Of a stretch of DNA of 64,000 nucleotides, positions 17,681-25,058 are shown piece by piece (within the stretch, counting starts at the first letter, position 1; every line of letters starts with the position of its first letter). This DNA is from Mucilaginibacter sp. (lineage in GTDB: Bacteria; Bacteroidota; Bacteroidia; Sphingobacteriales; Sphingobacteriaceae): NCBI GenBank assembly GCA_031292485.1, contig JARLHA010000060.1, forward strand, positions 25,827-89,826, read 5' to 3'. The translations under genes and the position numbers were made by a program. The notes beneath the pieces were generated by a model. It was not told the DNA's origin. It saw only the letters and a program-made list of their open reading frames with translations, and ran no database searches.

Positions 17681-17828
17681 TTATTTGGTAAGCGAAACGG
17701 GGTTTTATAAATTCTTAGTTTTAATCGTTATTTTGTGTTACAGAACAGTTCCTGCTACAAAACAAAGCTTTTTTGGGCCGCGCATTTTCATTAAAAAGCA
17801 TTAAATTTGTTCATATCTGAAAAATTTT

Positions 17829-18017
17829 ATGACAACATTCACCATTGATATTCCTGATAATAATACGGATGAGGTGATCGCCCAATTAAAAAAACTTGGC
17901 GTTAAAATAAGGGAGTCGAGCCTTGCCAAATTGGACAAACTAACCAAAGACGATTACGAAAAGCATTTTTCCCATCGGGCAAAGCTTACAAAAAATAATG
18001 TCCTTAAATATCTATGA
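17829..18017 (+). CDS. Putative antitoxin of MazF/PemK-like module
   Basis: A 62-residue charged protein (start MTTFTIDIPDNNTDE) with an N-terminal beta strand like that of many ribbon-type antitoxins. Its TGA stop overlaps the ATG of the downstream toxin-like frame by the typical ATGA (18014-18017). A -7-type box TAAATTTG lies at 17802-17809. The pairing with a PemK/MazF-like frame is the main basis for calling it an antitoxin; the protein family itself I do not recognise. Confidence 0.65.
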   Translation: MTTFTIDIPDNNTDEVIAQLKKLGVKIRESSLAKLDKLTKDDYEKHFSHRAKLTKNNVLKYL

Positions 18018-18358
18018 CCCTGCATCAAAGAGATATTGTTGAGATTGCATTTTATACAGGGAGAACGCCTCAAACGCATCCGGCCTTAATTGTGTCTGTC
18101 GATGAAATATTTTAAACGGAGGGCTTCTTTTATGCTATATTACTTTCAACAAAAAACATATACCCGGAATTTACTTTTGAAATAACTCCGTTGATGATCA
18201 ATAATCCCCGAAATCAACGAAATGGATTTGCCGTTTGCCACATGATACAACAGTTTTACCCCGAAGACATTGTTACCCGGACGGGGTCATCGCTCAAGGT
18301 TGAAACATTTCAAAAAGTTATGAAAAAAGTTCAGGAAGTGGTTTTTGGCATCATTTAA
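18014..18358 (+). pseudogene. MazF/PemK-like toxin interrupted by an in-frame stop
   Basis: Read from ATG 18014, the frame gives a PemK/MazF-like start (QRDIVEIAFY ... HPALIVSVDEIF), then TAA at 18113-18115. The same frame continues without further stops as TEGFFYAILLSTKNIYPE to TAA at 18356-18358, giving a 114-codon gene with one nonsense codon. In relatives an acidic residue is common at this place, so GAA to TAA is a simple explanation. A shared reading frame on both sides argues for a point mutation rather than a frameshift; a sequencing error is also possible. The ribonuclease is presumably dead. It overlaps the antitoxin by 4 bases. Confidence 0.75.
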
Positions 18359-18461
18359 AAGCCCGTTATCTTCAATCATAAATTAAGTATCATGCTATTT
18401 TTCCTGTCTTAGACAAAGCAGCAACTGTTAAGGATTTCTTAATAGTTCGATTGAAAGGCGG

Positions 18462-18523
18462 CAGGGAGTTGCTGCTACAATAGAATATGACAAATAGGTG
18501 CGGAATAGGGGTTGGTAATTAAA
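18462..18523 (+). pseudogene. Decayed remnant of a DJ-1/PfpI gene 3' end
   Basis: Bases 18462-18523 align with 17610-17672, the end of the DJ-1 gene, at roughly 80% identity by eye (shared blocks such as AGGGAGT, GCTACAAT, TATGA, AAAT, GGTGC). The copy has in-frame stops and a deletion, so it is not coding. Its presence beyond the toxin-antitoxin pair means that this pair lies between an intact gene and the tail of a former second copy. Confidence 0.7.
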
Positions 18524-18553
18524 ACAGAATAGGATTGGGTTAAGTTGTTGGTT

Positions 18554-18763
18554 TTATTTAGCCTGGTGTAACTCGTTCCTGATGGATTCCCAATTTGTAA
18601 ATGTGGTTTCGCCTTTTTCGTATCGGTCCAATCGCCGGTCCAATTCCTTTTCATGAGTATTAGGCGTTTCAATTTGGGCACGGTCGATGCTGTCCCATAT
18701 TTTCTCCACCATCAGTATACGATCCTCCACGCTCATGTCCAATATTTCCTTTAATTGTAGCAT
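18554..18763 (-). CDS. Orphan addiction-module antitoxin (TIGR02574-like)
   Basis: A 69-residue protein starting at ATG 18763 with the pattern ILDMSVEDRILMVEKIWDSI and a C-terminal LDRRLDRYEKGE ... W, typical of the putative addiction module component family that pairs with RelE/ParE-type toxins. No toxin frame follows on the minus strand; downstream lies only the DJ-1 remnant. A TATATTTG box is present on the minus strand at 18792-18799, about 29 bases before the start. It may be a left-over antitoxin, or act on a toxin elsewhere. Confidence 0.75.
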   Translation of the reverse strand: MLQLKEILDMSVEDRILMVEKIWDSIDRAQIETPNTHEKELDRRLDRYEKGETTFTNWESIRNELHQAK

Positions 18764-19068
18764 AACATTTCCTTTTAGCACTGTCGCTAAACAAATATAA
18801 AAAATTACCGGCGTTTTTCACATTTGCAGATTGTGCTTTCTCCCTCAAACCCTTACAAAATTAGTTTGCATCTCAACCATCAACCATACAACTTTTTATT
18901 AGATAACCGAAGAAACGGCGCACCGGTACATTTTTTTTAAAATGACTGACAACGTGCGCAGACAAAATAATCAGCAATTTAAAAACCGGCAAAATTTACT
19001 TAAATTTATCTTGTATACCAGTGGTAATCGGAGGGCCAGGCCCGGTTGCCGGATAGACTTAAATAACC
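18764..19068. other. Intergenic stretch, no gene seen
   Basis: This 305-base AT-rich gap separates divergent genes (orphan antitoxin and UspA-like protein). Apart from the TATATTTG box for the antitoxin at 18792-18799 I see no convincing promoter, RNA gene or repeat. Confidence 0.5.
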
Positions 19069-19908
19069 ATGAAAACATTATTGATCCCCGTAAATTTTTC
19101 AGGATCATCTGAAAATATCATACAATATGCAGCTGATTTTAGCTGCGATACGCATGTGGAACGCATTATTTTGCTGAAAAGTTTTTATGTTTCGGTGTAT
19201 ACGCAATTGCTGCCCGACGCTGATTTTGTACAGCTGAGTGCTGAGGAGATTGACGGGGAACGGCAGGCCGAGCTGGGGAAATTAAAATTACTTGGCCAGC
19301 AGCTGCTTAAAAAATGCCTGCCAACCATCAAAATAAAAACAGTGATCAGTGAACTTCCGCTGCTGCGGGCGGTACACCAGGTGCTGGCGGACGAGCAAGC
19401 CGATGTGGTAATGATAGGCACCGATAAAGCATTATATGAAAATGATCCCTACATCAGCGAGCAGATCATCGCGATAGCAAAAACAAGCCCTCGCCCGGTG
19501 ATGATCATCCCCAACCATATCCGTTATAAAAAAATCGAAGAAGCCGTGGTCCCCTGCGATTTTGCAGCTATCTCGCGCCTCAACGCTTTTAAAACCTACC
19601 GCGACCCGGCTAAATGGCTGCACCCCAAAATGTTGCTTTTAAATGTGGACGCAAAACAAAAACACCACGAAGATGACCCAAAACTGGCAAGCGGACTGAA
19701 AGAATTAATGGACGGCTACGAATACCAGGTTTACTATTCCGAAGATAAAGACACCGTACACGGCATCCTTTATTTTGCCCGCAAACATAACCCGCAGCTC
19801 ATCATCGCCCTGCCGGGCAAATACAGTTTCTTTTACAATTTAACGCACCGCAGCATCACCAAAGCCCTCACCCTGAATTCAGACAGGCCGGTGTTGATTT
19901 TGAAATAA
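19069..19908 (+). CDS. Universal stress protein (tandem UspA domains)
   Basis: A 279-residue protein with two UspA-like halves (about 1-145 and 150-279). The first begins MKTLLIPVNFSGSSENIIQYA and contains VLADEQADVVMIGTDK; the second is more diverged (IEEAVVPCDFAAISRLNAF ... RPVLILK). Canonical ATP-binding G-x2-G-x9-G-S/T is not clear, so nucleotide binding is uncertain. The layout is common in Bacteroidota and is usually linked to stress or stationary-phase survival. It ends directly at a palindromic repeat that separates it from a convergent gene. Confidence 0.85.
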   Translation: MKTLLIPVNFSGSSENIIQYAADFSCDTHVERIILLKSFYVSVYTQLLPDADFVQLSAEEIDGERQAELGKLKLLGQQLLKKCLPTIKIKTVISELPLLRAVHQVLADEQADVVMIGTDKALYENDPYISEQIIAIAKTSPRPVMIIPNHIRYKKIEEAVVPCDFAAISRLNAFKTYRDPAKWLHPKMLLLNVDAKQKHHEDDPKLASGLKELMDGYEYQVYYSEDKDTVHGILYFARKHNPQLIIALPGKYSFFYNLTHRSITKALTLNSDRPVLILK

Positions 19909-20084
19909 TGCGGATGTGCAGATATGCAAATGTGCGGATGTGCAAATGAAGTGCGGCGGTTGGGATATTAATTTTCAATGGATAATTCGGCATTAACAAA
20001 TTCGACGTCTAACCCATCAATAAATTTCTTTAATCTGCACATCCATCCATCTGCACATCTGCATATCCGCACATTTGCACATCC
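19909..20084. repeat. Iterated ATGTGCGGATGTGC palindromic repeat
   Basis: Left arm 19909-19948 repeats GGATGTGCA and GATATGCAAATGTGC; right arm 20035-20084 is the reverse complement series (CTGCACATC, GCATATCCGCACATTTGC). The element starts the base after the TAA of the UspA gene and ends the base before the TGA of the convergent gene at 20085, so it fills the whole gap. A similar left arm recurs at 55534-55566. Probably a bidirectional terminator-like hairpin. Confidence 0.88.
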
Positions 20085-20801
20085 TCAAGCTGCTTTCGAA
20101 ATATACTTCACCAAACTCCTTTTAGCCACGGGCAGCAGGGTTTGCTCCAGCGGGAAAGCTATATCGCTCTGCACATAATAAACCGCCGGGTTGGGCAGGT
20201 ATTTGTTTCTACGGATCAGATCGAGTTTAATAGCCTCGGGAGTTTTGGTAATGCTTTCTTCGTAAGTTTCTAAAAACTGGATATTGATGCCCCGATATTT
20301 ATCATCCTTATTCTCAAAAATAGTGATCTGGTACTCATAAATGCCATGCGTTTTTTCTTTGCCGTTGCGTAAGGAAAAATAACCATGGTAGGGTAACAGC
20401 GGCACGATACCTACGGGATCAATTATCAGGCATTTTTCAACAAAATCATAAATTTCTTTACCGGTTTGTATGGCCGGGTCCATTTTTTGCATGGCATAGG
20501 TGATGATGAGTTCTATCTCGCGCATGGAGCTGTCATCATCCACAATTTTTTGATAGGTAAGCTTTACAGCTTCAATATCAGCCAGGGTTAAACGCTGCGG
20601 AAAAGCCTGCTGCAGCATGGTTTTATTCTTTTTAAAATACAAAAGATTGTTAAAGTGGAAGATCAGGTCGGTTAGGTTTGGGTACAGCCTGCTTTTATCA
20701 AAATGGCGGTTTATTTCCTGTAAATAATCCAGCAGGATATACTTTTTATGCTCAAAATCGATAGATCCCTCAATAAACCAGTTTTTGCTAAGTTCTTTCA
20801 T
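20085..20801 (-). CDS. Conserved protein of unknown function
   Basis: A 238-residue soluble protein without signal peptide or membrane segment. It is rich in charged helices (MKELSKNWFIEGSIDFEHKK onward) with a C-terminal alpha/beta part containing GIYEYQITIFENKDDKY. I do not recognise a domain. It is divergent from the RsmI-like gene (55-base gap) and convergent with the UspA gene. It resembles conserved single-copy Bacteroidota proteins, but I cannot give a function. Confidence 0.7.
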   Translation of the reverse strand: MKELSKNWFIEGSIDFEHKKYILLDYLQEINRHFDKSRLYPNLTDLIFHFNNLLYFKKNKTMLQQAFPQRLTLADIEAVKLTYQKIVDDDSSMREIELIITYAMQKMDPAIQTGKEIYDFVEKCLIIDPVGIVPLLPYHGYFSLRNGKEKTHGIYEYQITIFENKDDKYRGINIQFLETYEESITKTPEAIKLDLIRRNKYLPNPAVYYVQSDIAFPLEQTLLPVAKRSLVKYISKAA

Positions 20802-20856
20802 TTTTTACATTTCCTTTCAATAGCTTAAATTAAACAAAAAACAGCAATTTTGCAAG

Positions 20857-21567
20857 ATGCCTTTAGGAACCCTTTATTTGATCCCTGTGCCGCTTGCCGA
20901 TGAGGCCGCCGCCAAATCATTTACCCCATATTTAGTTGATACGATAAACAGCATCAAAGAGTTTATTGTGGAGAATGAAAAAACAGCCCGCAGGTTCCTG
21001 AAAGAGGCCGGTTTAAAAACCCCGCAAAGCGAATTACTGATGCACGATTATGGTAAACATAACCGGGCCGACGGAACCGCCGAATTTTTTAAAGGATTGC
21101 AGGCCGGTAAAGATGTCGGCCTGATGAGCGAAGCCGGCTGCCCCGGCATTGCCGATCCGGGCGCGGAGATAGTGGAAAAGGCCCACCGCATGGGTATTAA
21201 GGTAGTTCCGCTGGTAGGGCCAAGTTCTATTTTGCTGGCGCTGATGGCCTCGGGTTTTAACGGGCAAAGCTTTACTTTCCATGGCTACCTGCCAATCGAT
21301 AAACTTCTTCGCGCTAAAAAGATAAAAGAGCTGGAAAGTATTGCCGAACGCAATGACCAGACGCAGATTTTTATCGAAACACCTTTTCGCAATAATGCGC
21401 TGCTGGAAGAAATATTAAAAACAGCCAGTCCAAAATCCAGGCTGTGTATTGCCTGCGATTTAACTTCGGCCACAGAATTTGTTCAAACCAAAACCATCGC
21501 CGACTGGCAAAAGAAAGTGCCCGAACTGCATAAACGCCCGGCTATATTTTTACTTTTCCATAAATGA
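20857..21567 (+). CDS. Tetrapyrrole-methylase-fold SAM methyltransferase (RsmI-like)
   Basis: A 236-residue enzyme of the tetrapyrrole methylase fold: it opens with GTLYLIPVPLADEA, has the SAM-binding region GLMSEAGCPGIADPGAEIV and the region VVPLVGPSSILLALMASGF. These match RsmI, the 16S rRNA C1402 2'-O-ribose methyltransferase, but RsmI is about 280 residues long and its C-terminal extension is missing here. The short form is common in Bacteroidota and may have another rRNA or small-molecule target. It is followed 3 bases later by a GTG-started FAD enzyme. Confidence 0.82.
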   Translation: MPLGTLYLIPVPLADEAAAKSFTPYLVDTINSIKEFIVENEKTARRFLKEAGLKTPQSELLMHDYGKHNRADGTAEFFKGLQAGKDVGLMSEAGCPGIADPGAEIVEKAHRMGIKVVPLVGPSSILLALMASGFNGQSFTFHGYLPIDKLLRAKKIKELESIAERNDQTQIFIETPFRNNALLEEILKTASPKSRLCIACDLTSATEFVQTKTIADWQKKVPELHKRPAIFLLFHK

Positions 21568-21570
21568 TAA

Positions 21571-23169
21571 GTGACCTTAAGCGAACAACATACCCCGGTA
21601 TTGATCGTCGGCGCAGGGCCTTCGGGCCTGATGATGGCCGCGCAATTACTCAGGTATGGTGTTCAACCGGTAATTATTGATAACAAACAGGGCCCGACAG
21701 ATGAGTCAAAAGCGCTTGCGGTACAGGCCCGGTCGCTGGAAATCTACCGGCAGATGGGGCTTATTGACCGCGTGCTTGAAGGTGGCAAGGCGGCAGAGGG
21801 CCTTTCATTTAACCTGGATGGAAAAAAGGCGGCATCCCTTTCGTTCAGCAACGTTGGTGAAGGGCAAACAGCTTTTCCGTTTATCCATCTGTACCAGCAG
21901 AGCAAAAACGAAAAGCTGCTGCTCGATTTTTTAACCCATCATGTTTGCCCGATTTACTGGGAAACCAATTTAATTTCGCTTAAACAAACGGAAAAGGGTG
22001 TTGAAGTAAGCCTTCAAAATTCCGGCCAAATCCTCAATCTGACTTGCGATTGGCTTATCGGCGCGGATGGCGCCCATAGCAGCGTCCGCAAACAATTGAA
22101 CATCCCGTTTAGCGGTGATACCTATGCCCACGAGTTTTACCTGGCCGATGTTGAACTCCTGAATGAAGAAATAAACGATGGCTTTGTACACCTTTACCTC
22201 GGCAAGCAGGGTTTTTCGGGATTTTTCCCGATGCCGGAGCCTAACCGGTACCGCATCATTGGCAACCTGCCGGGTGTATTGGAAAAAAAGGAAGACCTTA
22301 GGATTGAAAATGTATTGCCTTACCTGCAAGATGTCTCAGGTATCCACGCAAACGTCAAATATAATTACTGGTTTACTACCTACCGCCTGCACCACCGCAT
22401 GGCAGATAAATTCAGGGAGCAGCGATGCTTTTTAATTGGCGATGCCGCGCACATTCACTCTCCGGTAGGCGGCCAGGGCATGAACACCGGTTTGCAGGAT
22501 GCATATATCCTGGCCTGGAAGCTGGCCGGGGTTGTAAACGGCCGTTTAAAGGAGTCCATCCTCGATAGTTACTCAACCGAACGAATGCCGGTGGCCAAAA
22601 CATTGTTGAACACCACCGATAAGGTGTTCAACATCGTGATGTCAAACAAGTGGTATACGCGGCTATTTAAAACCTACATGATGCCTTCTGTGCTAAAATT
22701 TGTATGGAACAACAAAAGTATCAGGGAAGAACTTTTTAAGCGTGTCTCGCAAATCAACATCAACTACCGCGATAGCGCCATTAACCTGCATATAAGCCAA
22801 TCCACCAAAATAAAGGCCGGCGACAGGCTGCCTTACCTGAAAGTTTTTGATGAAAAAAAGCAGGAAGAAACCGACCTGCACGAATGGTGCAGCAAGCCCG
22901 GCTTTACTTTTATTGTTTTGGGGAAACTGGCCGAAAGCGATCTTTTTACGCTTGCAAAATGGATCACGCAAAATTATCCGGCAACATTAAATTTCTTCTA
23001 CCTGCCGCCATCTGCAAAAAACCTGCACGTTTTCGAGGCCTTCGAAATAAAGCCTAACCAGGTAAAATCACTCATCATCCGCCCTGACATGCATATCGGC
23101 TTTATAAATGATAAGGTGGATATGGTTTTAATGGACAATTATTTGAGGAATGTGGCGGGAGTGGTGTAG
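21571..23169 (+). CDS. FAD-dependent aromatic monooxygenase-like protein
   Basis: A 532-residue flavoprotein of the FAD_binding_3 group (phenol or pentachlorophenol hydroxylase-like). The Rossmann motif is VLIVGAGPSGLMMA near residue 10, the DG motif is in LIGADGAHSSVRKQL near 165, and the second FAD motif is FLIGDAAHIHSPVGGQGMN near 290. A C-terminal thioredoxin-like domain (about 400-530) is typical. Such enzymes hydroxylate aromatic rings with NAD(P)H and oxygen. The start is GTG, preceded by the TGA-TAA double stop of the RsmI-like gene. Substrate unknown. Confidence 0.88.
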   Translation: MTLSEQHTPVLIVGAGPSGLMMAAQLLRYGVQPVIIDNKQGPTDESKALAVQARSLEIYRQMGLIDRVLEGGKAAEGLSFNLDGKKAASLSFSNVGEGQTAFPFIHLYQQSKNEKLLLDFLTHHVCPIYWETNLISLKQTEKGVEVSLQNSGQILNLTCDWLIGADGAHSSVRKQLNIPFSGDTYAHEFYLADVELLNEEINDGFVHLYLGKQGFSGFFPMPEPNRYRIIGNLPGVLEKKEDLRIENVLPYLQDVSGIHANVKYNYWFTTYRLHHRMADKFREQRCFLIGDAAHIHSPVGGQGMNTGLQDAYILAWKLAGVVNGRLKESILDSYSTERMPVAKTLLNTTDKVFNIVMSNKWYTRLFKTYMMPSVLKFVWNNKSIREELFKRVSQININYRDSAINLHISQSTKIKAGDRLPYLKVFDEKKQEETDLHEWCSKPGFTFIVLGKLAESDLFTLAKWITQNYPATLNFFYLPPSAKNLHVFEAFEIKPNQVKSLIIRPDMHIGFINDKVDMVLMDNYLRNVAGVV

Positions 23170-23171
23170 TG

Positions 23172-23309
23172 TAGTCCATGGTCAATAGTCCTTGGACCAT
23201 GGTAGAAAGCGAAGTCCAGGCGGCTGCTGACGAGGCTCTTAAATTACGAACCATATAAATAACTAATATCCAAAACAGCTATGGACTATGGTCTATCGAC
23301 CATGGACTT
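23172..23309. repeat. Iterated TAGTCCATGGTC palindromic repeat
   Basis: Left arm 23172-23202 reads TAGTCCATGGTCAATAGTCC and on; right arm 23279-23309 is its approximate reverse complement (GACTATGGTC, CGACCATGGACT). It fills the gap between the convergent FAD monooxygenase and MiaE genes. The 75-base interior has no gene. A related word (AGTTCATGGTTCATGG) builds the hairpin at 56699-56783. Confidence 0.85.
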
Positions 23310-23312
23310 TCC

Positions 23313-23912
23313 CTACCCGTGTATCGTCTCCGCCTTGCCGTAATTTTGAATTACAATGGCTTCATACTCCAGGTATTGTTTCCATCGCGCGTCAACATCA
23401 ATATCCCCGGCGTATTTTTTAGCCAGGCGGATAAACATCGCGTAATGGGTAGCCTCGCTGATCATCAGCTCATGATAAAATGCTGACAAGGCTTCATCGT
23501 TAATGTTTTCCGACAATACTTTAAATCGCTCGCAACTGCGGGCCTCAATCATTGCGGAGAAAAGTAAACGATCAATCAGCTGCTCTGTCCGCCCGCCGCC
23601 GATAATGATGAATTTGCGCAATTCGTTTACGTAATTATCCTTCCGTTCACGACCGAGCACAAACCCCCGTTCCAAAATAATAGCATGAACCCGTTTAAAG
23701 TGGTCCATTTCTTCCTGCACAAGCATAGCCATATCCTGTACCAGGTCGGATAGGTTGGGGTTTTGAACAATCAGTGTGATGGCATTGCTTGCGGCTTTTT
23801 GTTCGCAAAAGGCATGGTCGGTTAAAAGCTCTTCGATATTGCTTTCCACCACATTCTTCACCCAAAGCGGGTCGGTAGGTAACTGCAGTTTAAGGATGGT
23901 TTTTTCGCTCAC
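23313..23912 (-). CDS. miaE: tRNA-(ms2io6A)-hydroxylase, MiaE-like
   Basis: A 199-residue ferritin-like di-iron monooxygenase. Iron-ligand patterns are visible as EEMDHFKRVH (near 88), EARSCERFKV (near 135) and SEATHYAMF (near 165). MiaE hydroxylates the isopentenyl group of ms2i6A at tRNA position 37 in the cytoplasm. The length fits the family. It is convergent with the FAD monooxygenase and co-directional with the RelE pair. The assignment rests on motif pattern and length. Confidence 0.87.
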   Translation of the reverse strand: MSEKTILKLQLPTDPLWVKNVVESNIEELLTDHAFCEQKAASNAITLIVQNPNLSDLVQDMAMLVQEEMDHFKRVHAIILERGFVLGRERKDNYVNELRKFIIIGGGRTEQLIDRLLFSAMIEARSCERFKVLSENINDEALSAFYHELMISEATHYAMFIRLAKKYAGDIDVDARWKQYLEYEAIVIQNYGKAETIHG

Positions 23913-23929
23913 AGAGGCAAAGATAAATG

Positions 23930-24244
23930 TTAATCTTCGTCTTTAAATGCGGGATTATTGGAAATCAGGCGGGAATGGTGGTGGATGCTAAGAATTATGA
24001 TTTGACTATCAGGAACAATATCATAAACAATTCGATAGTTTTTAAATATTAACTCTCTTGTAAGGTCACCGTCTGATTTTTCAAACTTTCGCCCTAATAG
24101 AGGACCTGACTTTAACTTTTTAATTGAGATGCGAATTAATTCTACTTCTCTCTTTGCATAGCGGATTGAATCTCTGCTGATATAATTATAGATTTCCTTT
24201 AAGTCCTGTAGGGCAATCTTCGAATAAACTATCTTTAGTTCCAC
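23930..24244 (-). CDS. RelE/ParE-family toxin
   Basis: A 104-residue RelE/ParE-fold protein: KIVYSKIALQDLKEIYNYIS at the N-terminus, then LIFKNYRIVYDIV and IIILSIHHHSRL at the C-terminus, the usual strand pattern. Family members are mRNA interferases or gyrase poisons. It overlaps the upstream antitoxin by 10 bases. The LFKNYRIVY strand retains the conserved Arg. Cytoplasmic; presumably silenced by the small protein at 24235-24426. Confidence 0.88.
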   Translation of the reverse strand: MELKIVYSKIALQDLKEIYNYISRDSIRYAKREVELIRISIKKLKSGPLLGRKFEKSDGDLTRELIFKNYRIVYDIVPDSQIIILSIHHHSRLISNNPAFKDED

Positions 24245-24426
24245 CGATCGACCTCTTTATCCAATTCCTCTTCAGTCAAAAATTCCCCATCTTGAACCTG
24301 CTTTCTGGCAATTTCAATTTTTTGGAGTAAGATAATCTCTCCAACGATGTCATCGACTGAAAACGTTTCAGGCATATGGTCAACCAATTCTTTAACTTTA
24401 TCTTTAGTAAGCATATTAAAAGTCAT
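24235..24426 (-). CDS. Antitoxin partner of RelE/ParE toxin
   Basis: A 63-residue acidic protein (KVKELVDHMPETFSVDDIV ... EEELDKEVDRW) that looks like the small helical antitoxins paired with ParE/RelE in Bacteroidota. It starts at ATG 24426 and overlaps the toxin by 10 bases. The operon lies downstream of nadD on the same strand, separated by a single arm of the GTTGATTGGG repeat. Confidence 0.82.
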   Translation of the reverse strand: MTFNMLTKDKVKELVDHMPETFSVDDIVGEIILLQKIEIARKQVQDGEFLTEEELDKEVDRWN

Positions 24427-24454
24427 TTTATAAAGTAAATATACGAAAATTAGA

Positions 24455-24489
24455 AATCAACCACTCACTTAATCAACCCAATCAACTAT
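24455..24489. repeat. Single arm of GTTGATTGGG repeat, identical to 7027-7061
   Basis: These 35 bases are the same, base for base, as 7027-7061. On the minus strand the repeat begins within the TAG stop codon of nadD (24486-24488), just as its twin begins at the TAG stop of the peroxiredoxin. No matching opposite arm is seen before the antitoxin start. Confidence 0.88.
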
Positions 24490-25058
24490 CTGTAAAGGTG
24501 CTTACTCTCAATAAATTCTAAAACTATATCCGGTACAAAATACTGTACATTCTTTTTCTGGGCGATGGATTGGCGGATAAATGTCGCCGAAAGCTCCATC
24601 AATGGTGTCATGGTAATAGTTACCGAAGGATGGGTAGCCAGGTCGGTGTTTTCATAACCCGGGCGCGGATAAACATAGATCTGGTAATCGCGGAGGATGA
24701 GCTTATAGTTTTTCCATTTGGGTAATGATACCAGGTTATCTGATCCCATAATGAGCGCAAACTCATGCTGCGGGTATTTTTCTTTTAAATGGGTAAGGGT
24801 ATCAATAGTATAAGATGGTTGCGGTAACCGCAGTTCAACATCGCTTACCTCCAGTTTGGTTGAATTATCGGTAGCCAGCTTGGCCATCTCCAGCCGGTCG
24901 TAGGTATTGATCAGGTCATGGTATTTTTTTAGAGGATTTTGAGGGGATACTACCAGCCAAACCTTGTCAAGGGTAGTATAATTGGCCATATAATTTGCGA
25001 TAATTAAATGCCCTACGTGTATTGGATTAAATGAACCGAATAGAAGACCGATTTTCAT
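24486..25058 (-). CDS. nadD: Nicotinate-nucleotide adenylyltransferase
   Basis: NadD joins nicotinate mononucleotide and ATP to form deamido-NAD in NAD synthesis. The 190-residue frame starts at ATG 25058 with MKIGLLFGSFNPIHVGHL, containing the nucleotidyltransferase HxGH motif; near the C-terminus SATFIRQSIAQKK matches the ISSTxIR motif. The longer reading upstream runs through repeat sequence and is rejected. In most Bacteroidota the order is yicC-gmk-nadD; here an extra four-helix-bundle gene lies between gmk and nadD. The TAG stop lies in a repeat arm. Confidence 0.95.
   Translation of the reverse strand: MKIGLLFGSFNPIHVGHLIIANYMANYTTLDKVWLVVSPQNPLKKYHDLINTYDRLEMAKLATDNSTKLEVSDVELRLPQPSYTIDTLTHLKEKYPQHEFALIMGSDNLVSLPKWKNYKLILRDYQIYVYPRPGYENTDLATHPSVTITMTPLMELSATFIRQSIAQKKNVQYFVPDIVLEFIESKHLYR

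Noticed and set aside
19978..20178. Open frame of 66 codons on the plus strand
   Set aside because: It runs through the ATGTGC repeat and into the antisense of the gene at 20085-20801.
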